Shown: positions 1-10,045 of the stretch, one piece after another | Position numbering within the stretch: position 1 is the first letter of the stretch | Layout: each line of letters opens with the position of its first letter | Assembly (NCBI RefSeq): GCF_029784165.1 | Contig: NC_073696.1 | Coordinates: 53,697,501-53,761,500 of the forward strand | Source of the DNA: Wyeomyia smithii | Taxonomy: Eukaryota > Arthropoda > Insecta > Diptera > Culicidae | Direction: 5' to 3' | Length of the DNA stretch: 64,000 nucleotides | Made by a program: the position numbers and the translations under genes | The notes under the pieces: model-generated | What the model was told of the DNA's origin: nothing | Database searches by the model: none | Seen by the model: the letters and a program-made list of their open reading frames with translations, nothing else

Positions 1-631
1 GCTGATGTATGGTCTGGGGTAACGCACACGGCTTTGGAATTGAGTTTCGGTAAGTTACGATCGGTTCTAAGAAATGGTAATCGAAACCGGGGCAATATTT
101 CAAACAGAATTCAATGGTTAATCGGTGGTGGAATAATTGAAGGTTGGTTTTCGAAAGTTGTAAAACATAAATTCTTTCACGAATGAAAATAATATTTAGT
201 AAAATGATGTCTTGCTTACAATTTGTGTATCAAGATTTATAATTAGTTTATTCCACATTATGAATTTTTGATTTGAATGTTTCACACCCGTGCTCTGAAA
301 AAGTTGGGTTTCGCGAGAAACATTTTATTTATAACTTTAATGGTGATAGATCAATAGTTTTGGTGTTGTTATAAATGTAGCTGTGATTACAAAAACTGAA
401 TTTTTGTTTGTTCAAAATTAAATGTGTGGGGGGAAATTCTTGATAATAGAATGGTAAAATATAAAAACAAGCATACTTCATCAGAACGTTCTGCTCAAAA
501 ACCCAAGCATTTTAAATAAACTTATTGAAAAAAAGATTGACGGAGCAACACCCGGCTATTATCGAAACTTGTACTAAAGCAACAGGGTCTAAAGGATCAA
601 TGAAAATAACTAGAAGCACAGCGTAGAAAAA
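1..631. other. Intergenic AT-rich stretch
   Basis: No open reading frame of note, no recognisable repeat and no RNA gene was seen here. It is the left flank of the Penelope insertion. Confidence 0.5.
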
Positions 632-643
632 GTTATGTATTTA
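632..643. repeat. Left target-site duplication of PLE insertion
   Basis: The 12 bases gttatgtattta here are repeated exactly at 4529-4540, immediately outside the two ends of the inverted Penelope-like composite. A perfect 12-bp direct repeat at both borders shows that the whole 3.9-kb composite was inserted in one event. Confidence 0.85.
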
Positions 644-760
644 TTATTGCTTGGATTTTCGGCTCATCAGTCATTAAGCTGAACTAAACGAAGTACTGCT
701 TCTTTTCCTTCAACGTTTCGACAATATATTTTGTCTTTATCAAGAATTCTACAAAAAACA
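644..760 (-). repeat. PLE terminal repeat (pLTR), left end
   Basis: Inverted copy of the sequence at 4385-4490. It also matches both arms of the palindrome at 33271-33501. In minus orientation it contains a GATAAAGAC...GTCGAAACG segment resembling a hammerhead core. The left copy lacks the last 40 or so bases present at the right end (the part after 4490). Confidence 0.75.
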
Positions 761-1011
761 AAGCAGAGATGTGTTTTCCCTATTTTAAAACCTTTCTCGT
801 ATGTCTGGTACTTACTAAAGCTTTTCGTTTTGTTTTCATTTGTAACTTATATAAAACATAATTAACTGTGGTCTGTTTGCGTTTATCACATAAAATGGTA
901 CTATTTTAAATAAGTTTTGTCATTGATTAATCAAACAAAACTTGTACTCGGAAAAACCTTATTTATGGTCACAATTGTTAATCTTCTACTAGTGTGTTGT
1001 CGAAATTTTAT

Positions 1012-2808
1012 CTAGATCAGATTGTCTGAGTGCGCATGATTGTCAGTTTCATGACGTCTATGAATTTTATGTTGTTTATTATTGTTTTTTACTGTGTTAA
1101 ACACACCTGCATAAAAAGAACTTAACCCGTCTGTATCACTTTTCTTGTTAACTGTATTGTTGTTCGTTGCTATGTGGCATATTTCCAGAATCGGTAGTGC
1201 TGTTGTGTTTCTGTGTTGGTCGAGTATTTCAACATTGTTTAGATCAAATGTGTGTTGGGTTCTAATACAGTTGTGCAAGAGTGCTGTCTTTTCACTTAGT
1301 GTTGCAAATTGTGGATCTTCTATGTCGGTGCCTGTGTCAACAAGTTTCTGCAGTGCATTCAAGTTCGATCTGTGTACGCTAATTCGTGTTTTTAACTTGT
1401 TTGTAGTCATGCCAATATATTGTGAACTGCAGTCGTTGCATGAAATACTATAAATGACATTGGTGTGGTCGTCTTTTGCTATTTTATCTTTTGTTTGTGT
1501 ATAATATTGTTTGGCAATGTTTGTCTTTCGTGTGGCTAACTTAACTGTTTTGTAATCGTTTTTCAGGAACTTACTGATCTTATCGGTAAGATACGGAATG
1601 TATGCTATTGACCGGTAAGTGTATTCCAGGTGTTCACTCGGCGATTAGTTGGAACTATGTTGCTCGGTACTCCTACAGTTTCTCTGGTTGATGAGGCGAT
1701 GTCGCAGTGTCTTAGGGTAGTCGTTAAGCTTCAAATGTTGGTCCATTTCGTTGACATTTGCAAACTCCGATAGGCCGGTGAACAACCTGTTCACTCTTTT
1801 AATAAAATTGATGGCCATATTTATTTTTTGGTGAGGTGGATGCGCCGAAAAATAGTTTAGAAAACGGCCACTTGCAATCGGTTTTTGGTACCATTCCGTC
1901 GATATATGTTGACCATCGTGTCTGACAAGTAGCATGTCAAGGAAAGGTAACCGGTTGTTTTCCTCTGTTTCACAGGTGAACTGGATGTTAGGGTTGTAGC
2001 TATTAAAAGTCTTGAGCACGTAGTCAAGCTGATCGAGTGGAATGGCAGTGACTAAATCGTCGACATATTTTTTAATGAACGGCAGTTTGATTTTAAGCTG
2101 TTTAAGTACGCAATCCAGCAATACCTCTGTGACAAGCTCCGTTACAATTGGCGATAAAGGGTTGCCCATAGCTGTTCCGAAGACCTGTTGGTGGTTTCGT
2201 CCATCAGATTTGAAGAAACTAGCGTCGATGCAAAATTCAACTAGCTCCAGAAGCAGGTCCAAGCAAATGCTCTTAGCGTTAGGTCTTATTTGGTCCCAGT
2301 AACAAATCACGTCATGGCATACTAGTTCCTTTGGAATGCATGTGAACAATGAAACCACATCCAATGAAATCAACGAATATCCAACAGGTAACGTGACAGT
2401 GTTGATGAAATCGCAAAACTCGAAGGAATCTTCAATGTTGTATGCACTATCCATAGAATTTTGAATAATTCTTCCTACGAACTTTGAAAGTTCATAGGAC
2501 GGCGCCGTCATATTAGGTACTACCGGTCTCAAAGGTAAATCAGGTTTGTGCGCTTTAGGTAACCCGTAAATTCTTGGGCATAGTGCGTTCTGCGATTTCA
2601 GGTTGAAAGCTGTTTTTTTTTTGTCGATTAGTTTCAGATCATGTAACCGCTCCACCAAAAAATTGTTTTTGCGTTGAAAAGAAGTGGTAGGGTCCCGGGT
2701 TAATAATTTATATGTTTTGGTGTCCTCCAACAGTACCATCATCTTCTGTTCATACTCATTGGCGAGCATTAGCACTGTTTTGTTACCTTTAGCTGATTGT
2801 AAGACCAT
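1012..2808 (-). pseudogene. Penelope-like RT + GIY-YIG endonuclease, left copy
   Basis: Minus strand. An open frame from 2808 to 1645 encodes 387 residues of a Penelope reverse transcriptase. A GLPKAHKP motif, an ISLDVVSLFT motif A, a GTAMGNPLSP motif B and an intact catalytic YVDD (2056-2067) are all visible. The frame ends at a TAA (1645-1647) where the sister copy has CAA. Beyond it the same frame continues to 1012 as the GIY-YIG domain, with VIY, then CNDC, then SQYIG, then the conserved Arg and His. A single nonsense change therefore separates the polymerase from the nuclease. The first methionine is not the native start: full PLE proteins are usually longer at the N-terminus, so the copy is 5' truncated at about 2820. 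It is probably not functional as it stands. Confidence 0.88.
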
Positions 2809-2819
2809 AACATCAGGAT

Positions 2820-4121
2820 TAGTGATTTGTTACTGGGACCAAATAAGACCTAACGCTAAGAACATTTGCTTGGACCTGTTTCTGGAGCTAGTTGAATTTA
2901 GCATCGACGCTAGTTTCTTCAAATTTGATGGACGGTACCACCAACAGGTTTTCGGAACAGCTATGGGCAACCCTTTATCGCCAATTGTAGCGGAGCTTGT
3001 CACAGAGGTATTGCTGGATTGCGTACTCAAACAGCTTAAAATCAAATTGCCGTTCATTAAAAAATATATGTCGACGATTTAGTCACTGCCATTCCACTCG
3101 ATCTGCTTGACTACGTGCTCAAGACTTTTAATAGCTACAACCCTAACATCAAGTTCACCTGTGAAACAGAGGAAAACAACCGGTTACCTTTCCTTGACAT
3201 GCTACTTGTCAGACACGATGATCAACATATATCGACGGAATGGTACCAAAAAACGGTTGCAAGTTGCCGTTTTCTAAACTATTTTTCGGCGCATCCACCT
3301 CACCAAAAAATAAATATGGCCATCAATTTTATTAGAAGAGTGAACAGGTTGTCCACCGGCCTATCGGAGTTTGCAAATGTCAACATAATGGACCAACATT
3401 TGAAGCTTAACGACTACCCTAAGACACTGCGACATCGCCTCATCAACCAGAGAAACTGTAGGAGTACCGAGCAACCTAGTTCCAACCAATCGCCGAGTGA
3501 ACACCTGGAATACACTTACCGGTCAATAGCATACATTCTGTATCTCACCGATAAGATCAGTAAGTTCCTGAAAAACGATTACAAAACAGTTAAGTTAGCC
3601 ACACGAAAGACAAACATTGCCAAACAATATTATACACAAACAAAAGAAAAATAGCAAAAGACGACCACACCAATGTCATTTATAGTATTTTATGCAACGA
3701 CTGCAGTTCACAATATATTGGCATGACTACAAACAAGTTAAAAACACGAATAAGCGGACACAGATCGAACTTGAATGCACTGCAGAAACTTGTTGACACA
3801 GGCACCGACATAGAAGATCCACAATTTGCAACACTAAGTGAAAAGACAGCACTCTTGCACCACTGTATTAGAACCCAACACACATTTGATCTAAACAATG
3901 TTGAAATACTCGACCAACACAGAAACACAACAGCACTACCGATTCTGGAAATATGCCACATAGCAACGAACAACAATACAGTTAACAAGAAAAGTGATAC
4001 AGACGGGTTAAGTTCTATTTATGCAGGTGTGTTTAACACAGTAAAAAACAATAATAAACAACATAAAATTCATAGACGTCATGAAACTGACAATCATGCG
4101 CACTCAGACAATCTGATCTAG
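2820..4121 (+). pseudogene. Penelope-like RT + GIY-YIG endonuclease, right copy
   Basis: Plus strand and more severely 5' truncated. Homology begins at VICYWDQIRPNAK, in the middle of the RT. A two-base AT insertion near 3066 shifts the frame exactly at the catalytic YVDD, replacing it with YMSTI and a stop. RT homology resumes from about 3100 to 3654 in another frame. A one-base deletion near 3649 (GAAAAATAG versus GATAAAATAG in the left copy) makes a second stop. The GIY-YIG domain resumes at about 3670-4121 and includes the CNDC and YIG motifs. With two frameshifts and a missing N-terminus, this copy cannot encode an enzyme. Confidence 0.88.
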
Positions 4122-4369
4122 ATAAAATTTCGACAACACACTAGTAGAAGATTAACAATTGTGACCATAAATAAGGTTTTTCCGAGTATAAGTTTTGATT
4201 GACTAATCAATGACAAAAATTATTTAAAATAGTACCATTTTATGTGATAAACGCAAACAGACCACAGTTAATTATGTTTTATATAAGTTACAAATGAAAA
4301 CAAAACGAAAAGCTTGAGTAAGTACCAGACATACGAGAATAGTTTTACTTTGTTTTTTTGTTGTTGTTT

Positions 4370-4528
4370 GCTTTGTTTTTTGTAGACTTCTTGATAAAGA
4401 CAAAATATATTGTCGAAACGTTGAAGGAAAAGAAGCAGTACTTCGTTTAGTTCAGCTTAAAGACTGATGAGCCGAAAATCCAAGCAATAATAGATACACG
4501 TCACAGTCGATAGCATTCACATTACGGT
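4370..4528 (+). repeat. PLE terminal repeat (pLTR), right end
   Basis: The 3' terminal region after the endonuclease frame. It runs from CTTCTTGATAAAGAC through GTCGAAACGTTGAAGG to GCATTCACATTA and matches 33368-33501 closely. It includes a hammerhead-like core at 4387-4426 and a conserved CTGATGAGCCGAAAA stretch near 4464. The element ends just before the 12-bp duplication. Confidence 0.8.
4387..4426 (+). ncRNA. Degenerate hammerhead-like motif in pLTR
   Basis: The layout matches a type-I hammerhead as known from Penelope elements. CTTC (stem I, pairs with GAAG at 4423-4426) is followed by TTGATAA in the place of the core CUGANGA, then A, then GAC..GTC (stem II), then GAA, a short self-complementary ACGT (stem III), and a T at the cleavage position. 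Two core bases differ from consensus, C3 to U and G8 to A. These two normally pair, so the change is compensatory, but G8 is catalytic and activity is doubtful. This assignment is by eye. Confidence 0.4.
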
Positions 4529-4540
4529 GTTATGTATTTA
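4529..4540. repeat. Right target-site duplication of PLE insertion
   Basis: Exact repeat of 632-643 at the outer right border of the Penelope composite. Confidence 0.85.
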
Positions 4541-5589
4541 AATAAATGTTGAGACGTGTCGTTAGAAAAAAATTTAAACTATTATAGACTGTTCCGAAAG
4601 TTATAAATACACTAATATCACAGAACAGATATGCAAATTCGAACAAAACTCTGCTGCAAATCCTAGCCCACGCTTTCGCATGCATTTCTTGCTGTTCTAT
4701 CCTACATTGATTTTACAGTGCATCGCTCCAATAGTTTGAACATGCATAAAAATCTTTTTTTTGCTTCAATGACCGGACAAAAATGTGATCTGAAATCTGT
4801 CAAAATCAAGTTAAGACAGAACCGCATTCAAGAGATTTTTTAAGCAGAAATTCAGTAGCAATTCACAATCAACATTGATAGAAAAAATTAAACTAAAAAT
4901 CTTTCAACCATTCAAACATTCCTTAACAAACTTGGATCTTGGGTTGTACACCGCGCGACTGTTGTTTTAACCACTTAGTAGAATTACTTTAGTATTTTGC
5001 TTAGAGTTGGAAACCGCGTTTCTCGACTAACGACGATAATTTTTTTTCCTCGTACCGTTTGTTATACCTAATATTACGTGTAATGCATACCAGACGCCTC
5101 AAACACAGTACTGCTTGCGACATTAGATACAATGTAAAAATAAACGATTGTCGTTAGTCAATATATTCGGTTTTCAACTCGGTTCACGATGAAATTCATT
5201 AAAAAAAAATATGTACGAAAAAACCTTGCACGCATGCGGGTGGTACTGTACGATTATCAAGAAAAAGGCACACTCGCTATACCAGTACTGGAGAGAACAA
5301 AGATTTCTCTCGACAAAAGAGCGGCGACAGGTCGCACAGTTTTTTTGCTTTTTGGTTTCGTATGAGAACAAGAGAAACCAAAATAATTTTTCACCACGAG
5401 CAGGTATAAATGATATAAGTGTAATAAAATTTTGAGTGTAAAATGCGTTCTCTCCACCGCTAGAAGTCGATACTTAAAATAAAGAGATTTTGTCTCGTTT
5501 GCGGCTCTTTAGTTGAACCGATATGCTAATATTTAACCGCCATTTCAAATAACGTGAAGTATTCAGTCAAACGTTGGCTGCGTTTCGTT
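4541..5589. other. Intergenic, no gene seen
   Basis: AT-rich. Short frames here (for example 5174-5457 on both strands) overlap one another and show no family signature. A segment with ctctcgacaaaagagcg near 5305 is loosely reminiscent of 51655-51705, but the match is short. Confidence 0.4.
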
Positions 5590-6900
5590 GTTCACATCCG
5601 AATGAAACAGATGTTGTCGTTTTTTTTTAGCGTTTTGTGCTGAAGTTTGAAAATGTGTGACCTTTCTCCCAAACAAGGAAAACGAATTGGGCCCAAATGG
5701 GGCACCGCGAGATCAAAAAATTAGCCAAAGAAAAAGGTGTGAGCGTCGGAGTAGTTCAAACTGCATTACGGAAGCATGATGAAGAGTATACAATTGCAGA
5801 TTTCCCGAGATGTGGTAGAAAACCCGGGCCTGCTGATCTCATAATGAACAGGAAGATTAGAGATAGCTACAAACGGTATCATTCAGCATCAGTACGAGAT
5901 ATGGGACTACAGGCCGCGTCGGAAGCAGAAGTAGCCAAGGCGAAGCACCAAACAGGCATCAATGAATCTTAGAGCTCGGGAGCCTTTTGACCAACTTCTG
6001 ACCTGAAATCGGGATGTTTTATAATGAATGAGGAAACCTACATTAAGTTAGACTAGAAAACACTACCATGACTGCCATTTTAAACCACACCAAAAAAAAT
6101 GGATGTCCACAATTTAGTGAGAGCCATTCAAACAGAAAAATTTGACAAGAGGCTAGATTTCATCTTGGTGTGATAAAAAGCCCGAGAAAACAAATTAAAT
6201 CCTCCTACGCATCGTGCTTTTTATGTGGTACTTTGAAGGAGACCCAATTGATAGCTATTTGTACGCTAAACGAAAAACGGTCCAACTTTCTTTTCCCTAA
6301 GGAAATCCAAGTACAAAGATCGAAACGTTGGACATAAAACATAGTAGCGTTGGAAGGTAGAACTGAAGAATTTCTCTTAGAATTTAGCAAGAAAGTTATG
6401 GTATTGCAAGCCATTTACGAACGTGGAAAAATGCCACGTCCATTCATTATGACATTGATAATAAATGGCAGAATCTACGTAAAAAGTGTTCGTAAAAAGG
6501 TTGTTACCCTCAATTAAAAAGCATAACAATCGAATAATCCCCCGTATTTGACCCGATCCTGCTTCCTACCATTACTCTAAGGATGCGCAAGAGTGATATG
6601 AATCCAACAATGTCTCATATGTACCAGAGAAGATGAATCCACCAAAATGCTCTAAAGCTTGCCCAATTGAAACTTGCTGGGCTTTGACAAAGGTGAAACT
6701 AAGGAAAAATTTAAAACCAGCGAAAAATGTTGAAAAATTCAAGAAAGACTGACTGAAAGTGGTGAAAATGGTCGGAGAAAGCACTGTGCAGAAGCTTACG
6801 AGAGGTGTTGAAAAAAGTAAGAGAACTTGCGTAGTCTATCAGAAATAATACAAAATAAACTAAAATGAAAAAGAAAACATTATTATTATGCATACCTACT
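5590..6900 (+). pseudogene. Decayed Tc1/mariner transposase (ITmD37E-like)
   Basis: Fragments in several plus-strand frames add up to a mariner-superfamily transposase. A start-like MCDLSPKQGKRIGPKWG occurs at 5654 and an N-terminal helix-turn-helix region at 5697-5972 (IKKLAKEKGVSVGVVQTALR). Near the end are PDPASYHYSKDAQE and then MNPPKCSKACPIETCWALTK around 6550-6690, the typical DLA.HYSK and PPNCP.RPIE.FWA region that contains the last catalytic acidic residue. A lysine-rich C-terminus follows. Many stops and frameshifts separate the blocks, so it is an old dead copy. The spacing and the HYSK/WYESN style resemble mosquito ITmD37E elements; that subgroup is an inference. Terminal inverted repeats were not located. 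Confidence 0.72.
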
Positions 6901-7024
6901 TGAGAATACAGGATCTTAACAATTTTAAAATAGAGTGGAAATACTTTGAAATCTAAGGTCTAAGTAAGTTGAGAATAATAAGAGGAAAAGTTTAAAAAGT
7001 CAAATGAATTTCTTTTTGAGCATT

Positions 7025-7145
7025 TTAGTAGCAAGCGTTATGCAGCAACCAAAATACGTATCAGCAGATGGCATGAAAGGGTATCCAATCTTTTGTAGTA
7101 AATTCGAATGAAAATTAGCCTATTCTCGATACACGATTTAAATAA
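7025..7145 (+). mobile_element. Remnant of second PLE family 3' tail
   Basis: Resembles 39775-39875: GCAGCAACC, AAATACGTATC, GCAGATGGCATGAAAGGGTATCC, TTTTGTAGTA and the following bases occur in the same order. It is therefore a decayed copy of the tail of the second Penelope family. The hammerhead core is lost: CTGATGA is not present and GAAA has become AAAA. Confidence 0.6.
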
Positions 7146-7239
7146 TAATGAAGCTAAGTTATTTGAAGATTTTAGTTATAATGAGGAATAGAAAATCTAT
7201 ACATATAAAAATGCAGTCCGGTCTGTCTATCCGTCTGTC

Positions 7240-8105
7240 TGATCCATATAGACTTAAAAACTACTGATCGATCAACGTTAAAATTTGTATGTAGGGGTTT
7301 TTGGGGCCGAGAAAGGTTCCTATGATGGTGAGAGACCCCTCCCTCTTTTGTAAGAAAGGGGTCCCATACAAATGAAACAGAAATTTCTGCACAACTCAAG
7401 AAATAATCAAGCAAATGAAACCAAATTTGGTTTGTGGATATTTTTAGGGGTAACAGATATGAACATAACGGTTCGATACCCCTTCCTTTTCGGAAAGGGG
7501 GGGCTTCCTTACAAATGAAACACTAATTTCTGCACATCTCTAGAACTGACCAACTTAATGGAACCAAATTTGGTAGGTGAATGTTTTTAGAGGTAAAAAA
7601 TATGTTCATAATGGTTCGACACCCCTCCCTCTTCTGGAAGGGAAGGGTTCCATAAAAATGAAACATAAATTTCTGCACATCTCGACTACTAACCAAGTAA
7701 ATGGAACCAAATTTGGCAGGTGAATGCTTTTAAGGGTATAAAATATATCTATAATAGTTTGACTCCCTTTTCTCTTCTGAAAGGTTGAGGTTTCCTACAC
7801 ATGAAACACAAATTTCTGCATATCTTTAGAAATAATCAGGAAATATGTTGAGGTTTTTGAGAGCAAGAAAAATTTGCATGGTGGTTCGATATTCCTCACT
7901 CCTGAAAGAGCGGGTTCATGCAAATGAAAATCGAATTTCTTTACAACTCATGAACTATTAAAATGAATGGAACCAAATTTGGCATGTTGAGAATTTTGGG
8001 AGTAAAAACTATTTTCGTGGTGGTTCGAAACATCTTTCACTTCTGGATGGGAGGGCTCTTATGCAAATTAAAACACAAATTTCTATAGTGGTTTGACACT
8101 ACTCC
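7240..8105 (+). repeat. Degenerate tandem array, period about 143 bp
   Basis: Equivalent points (the CCCCTCCCTC block that follows a GGTTCGA-like block) fall at about 7336, 7479, 7622, 7765, 7892 and 8031. The steps are 143, 143, 143, 127 and 139 bases. Each unit also contains a variant of AATGAAACACAAATTTCTGCACA and of GGAACCAAATTTGGCAGGTG. A partial unit precedes at 7250 and a partial unit ends near 8105. Units have diverged strongly from one another. Short frames through it are not conserved between units, so it does not look coding. Confidence 0.85.
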
Positions 8106-9440
8106 GTACTCTGGAAGTACTCTGGATTAAACAGATATTTAAACCAAGTTTTCCAGAAATCAGCCTGACATAATCGGGTCGATGCACAGGAGCCAAAACT
8201 CGACTCCAGACGCCACTTTTAAATTTAAGATGGAAACTTCCGGTTTCTAATATTGGTGTTTCCGAAACCAAAATGACGCCCATAAATCAAAAAACATTTC
8301 CAGATGCCATTTGGAAATCTAATATGGCGACTCTGACGGTGTTAAATGATCAAATACCACTCAACATGAGCATTTTCGTAAATGGGATAAGGCATAGAAG
8401 CCAGAATCTGATTGCAAGACGTCATTTGGAAATCTTAGTCTGCGAGTCCGGTTTCTGGAATAACGAAACATAACACTGGTCATCACAAATGTGGCGCTAA
8501 AGTTCAAACAGGAAAAATGAAAGATTATTGGCTTTTTTATCATTCCTGTGAATTTTAGTACCCATTGTCACCAAAATTTTTCAGTACTTAAATAAGTTTT
8601 TTTTAAACATTACAAATCGCTGTACGGTAAATTGACGAACCCGGCGAGCAATTACTATGCGACACTGACGTAAGTTGACGCATTTTTTAAATGGCTGGAG
8701 GCACTATATTTTACAGAAAAGGTTAAAAAGCAATAATCTTTCTAGGGCACTATTTTGAGCTTTAGGGCATTTAGTTGGTATAAATCCTGAGCCGGGATGC
8801 TGCACAGAGGCTAGAATCATAGTTACTTGGAAGCAAGGTCAACTCCTGACGCCTCTTAAAAATGGATGGCATTTTTTGTCTCTGCAGACCATCCCAAATG
8901 CCACTCAATAAGAATATTCCGATACTGGGATGATGTCCATAAACCAGAATTAGGCAGTAAATTATAACAAATGATTTCAAATTTTAAAAACATTCATCCC
9001 GACTAACGCCGGGTACGTTAAACTAATTTATTCTTAGGAAATGTAATCGATTCGAACGCTAATTCAAGTATTTTGAATTTCAATGTTGAATAACCATTTG
9101 TGATTGGCCACACAAACTCATTATTTACTAATATTTATCATAAATACTTCAGCTACTCACACACCTCCTTTTATTAAAAAAAATATTTTGAATTATATTA
9201 TTAATAATTTTGTAGATTGAAACATAATTATGAGCTTTTTGTTTTGTTCACACAACATTAATTTGAGACTGCACAATCCTATTATGTGCTATTATCAACA
9301 TAAGAACTGCGACACCGGAATTGTCTTTGAAATCCAAAATGGCGTTTTCAATTTCCGGGAAGACAATCCAAAATAGCCAAATGGCTACCGCACGGTTTAC
9401 TAAAAAGATCCGCCATAGAGGGGTGCAGATTGAAAAATTC
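8106..9440. repeat. Degenerate interspersed repeat field
   Basis: Several loosely related blocks with GACGCCA.TTT.AAATC.AA.ATGGC and TTCCGG are found near 8205-8240, 8300-8330, 8415-8455, 8845-8870 and 9325-9360. They appear to be remnants of another tandem or dispersed repeat of about 100-130 bp. No coding signal was seen. Confidence 0.45.
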
Positions 9441-10045
9441 AAATGCTCACACGTCGATTAGTTTCGAACCGATTTCTGCCTTAATCGCCCAAATGCAGAA
9501 AATAGTAATTAATTATGCGTACTGTTATACTTGCGAAAACTGTTAAGCCTCGTTTGAACACAGAATTTGGCCTTTGATTGGTCGCTGAATGGTTTCTTTT
9601 CCTAACACGGTCGACAGAATATTATACCTAGTCAACCAGTAATGTACTCATTAGACTATGTTAAAACCTGTATTCCTAAAAAATCAACTAACTAGCGGAT
9701 GCTGCGACTGCCGGACATCATTCAGCAACAGCGGATAGCAGTAGTGGCAGCGGCACCTTCACCTGTGAAGCTCTACCTTGTTTTGGAAACATTACAAGCA
9801 TTCTGGAAACTCAATCAAAAACTTAATCATAATCTAGAAACTAGAATCTAGAAAGTCAGAGTGCCTTATTCCCACTGTCTGGAGGCGCGATCAGCATCAT
9901 ATCCGATTTTGAAACGAATAACAGAATGAAATGATTGAAGATTCAATATTTTCTTTAGAGGTTTGGTGCTAGAATCAAAAGTGAAATGCTATTTTAATCT
10001 GCATGCACTCTGACTGTTAAAATTTGTATGCACCGCTTACACTAT
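9420..10045 (+). repeat. Repeat family A, copy 1
   Basis: Shares ordered blocks with copies near 14280-15520 (minus), 17570-18010 (minus) and 18915-20165 (plus). The blocks are GCCT.GT..AAC.CA.AATTTG, GATTGGTCG, ACGGTCGAC.GAAT, a CAGCGGATAGCAG.AG.GGCAG stretch, and TTTTAATCTGCATGCACTCTGACTG at the right end. It is the most degraded copy: the TATA-like block is missing. The nature of the family is unknown; it may be a solo LTR or another non-autonomous element. Confidence 0.6.

Larger units (their letters stand above)
644..4528. mobile_element. Penelope-like element, inverted two-copy insertion
   Basis: Two copies of the same Penelope-like retroelement lie head to head. The left copy reads on the minus strand (3' end near 644), the right copy on the plus strand (3' end near 4528). 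The arms 644-2310 and 2820-4500 are near-identical inverted repeats. The 2310-2820 spacer is extra 5' coding sequence present only in the left copy. Both outer ends carry the same terminal sequence (the Penelope LTR, pLTR). PLEs encode a reverse transcriptase related to telomerase plus a GIY-YIG endonuclease, and inverted partial copies are known for them. The exact 12-bp duplication outside both ends indicates one integration event. High identity between the arms suggests a fairly young insertion. Confidence 0.88.
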
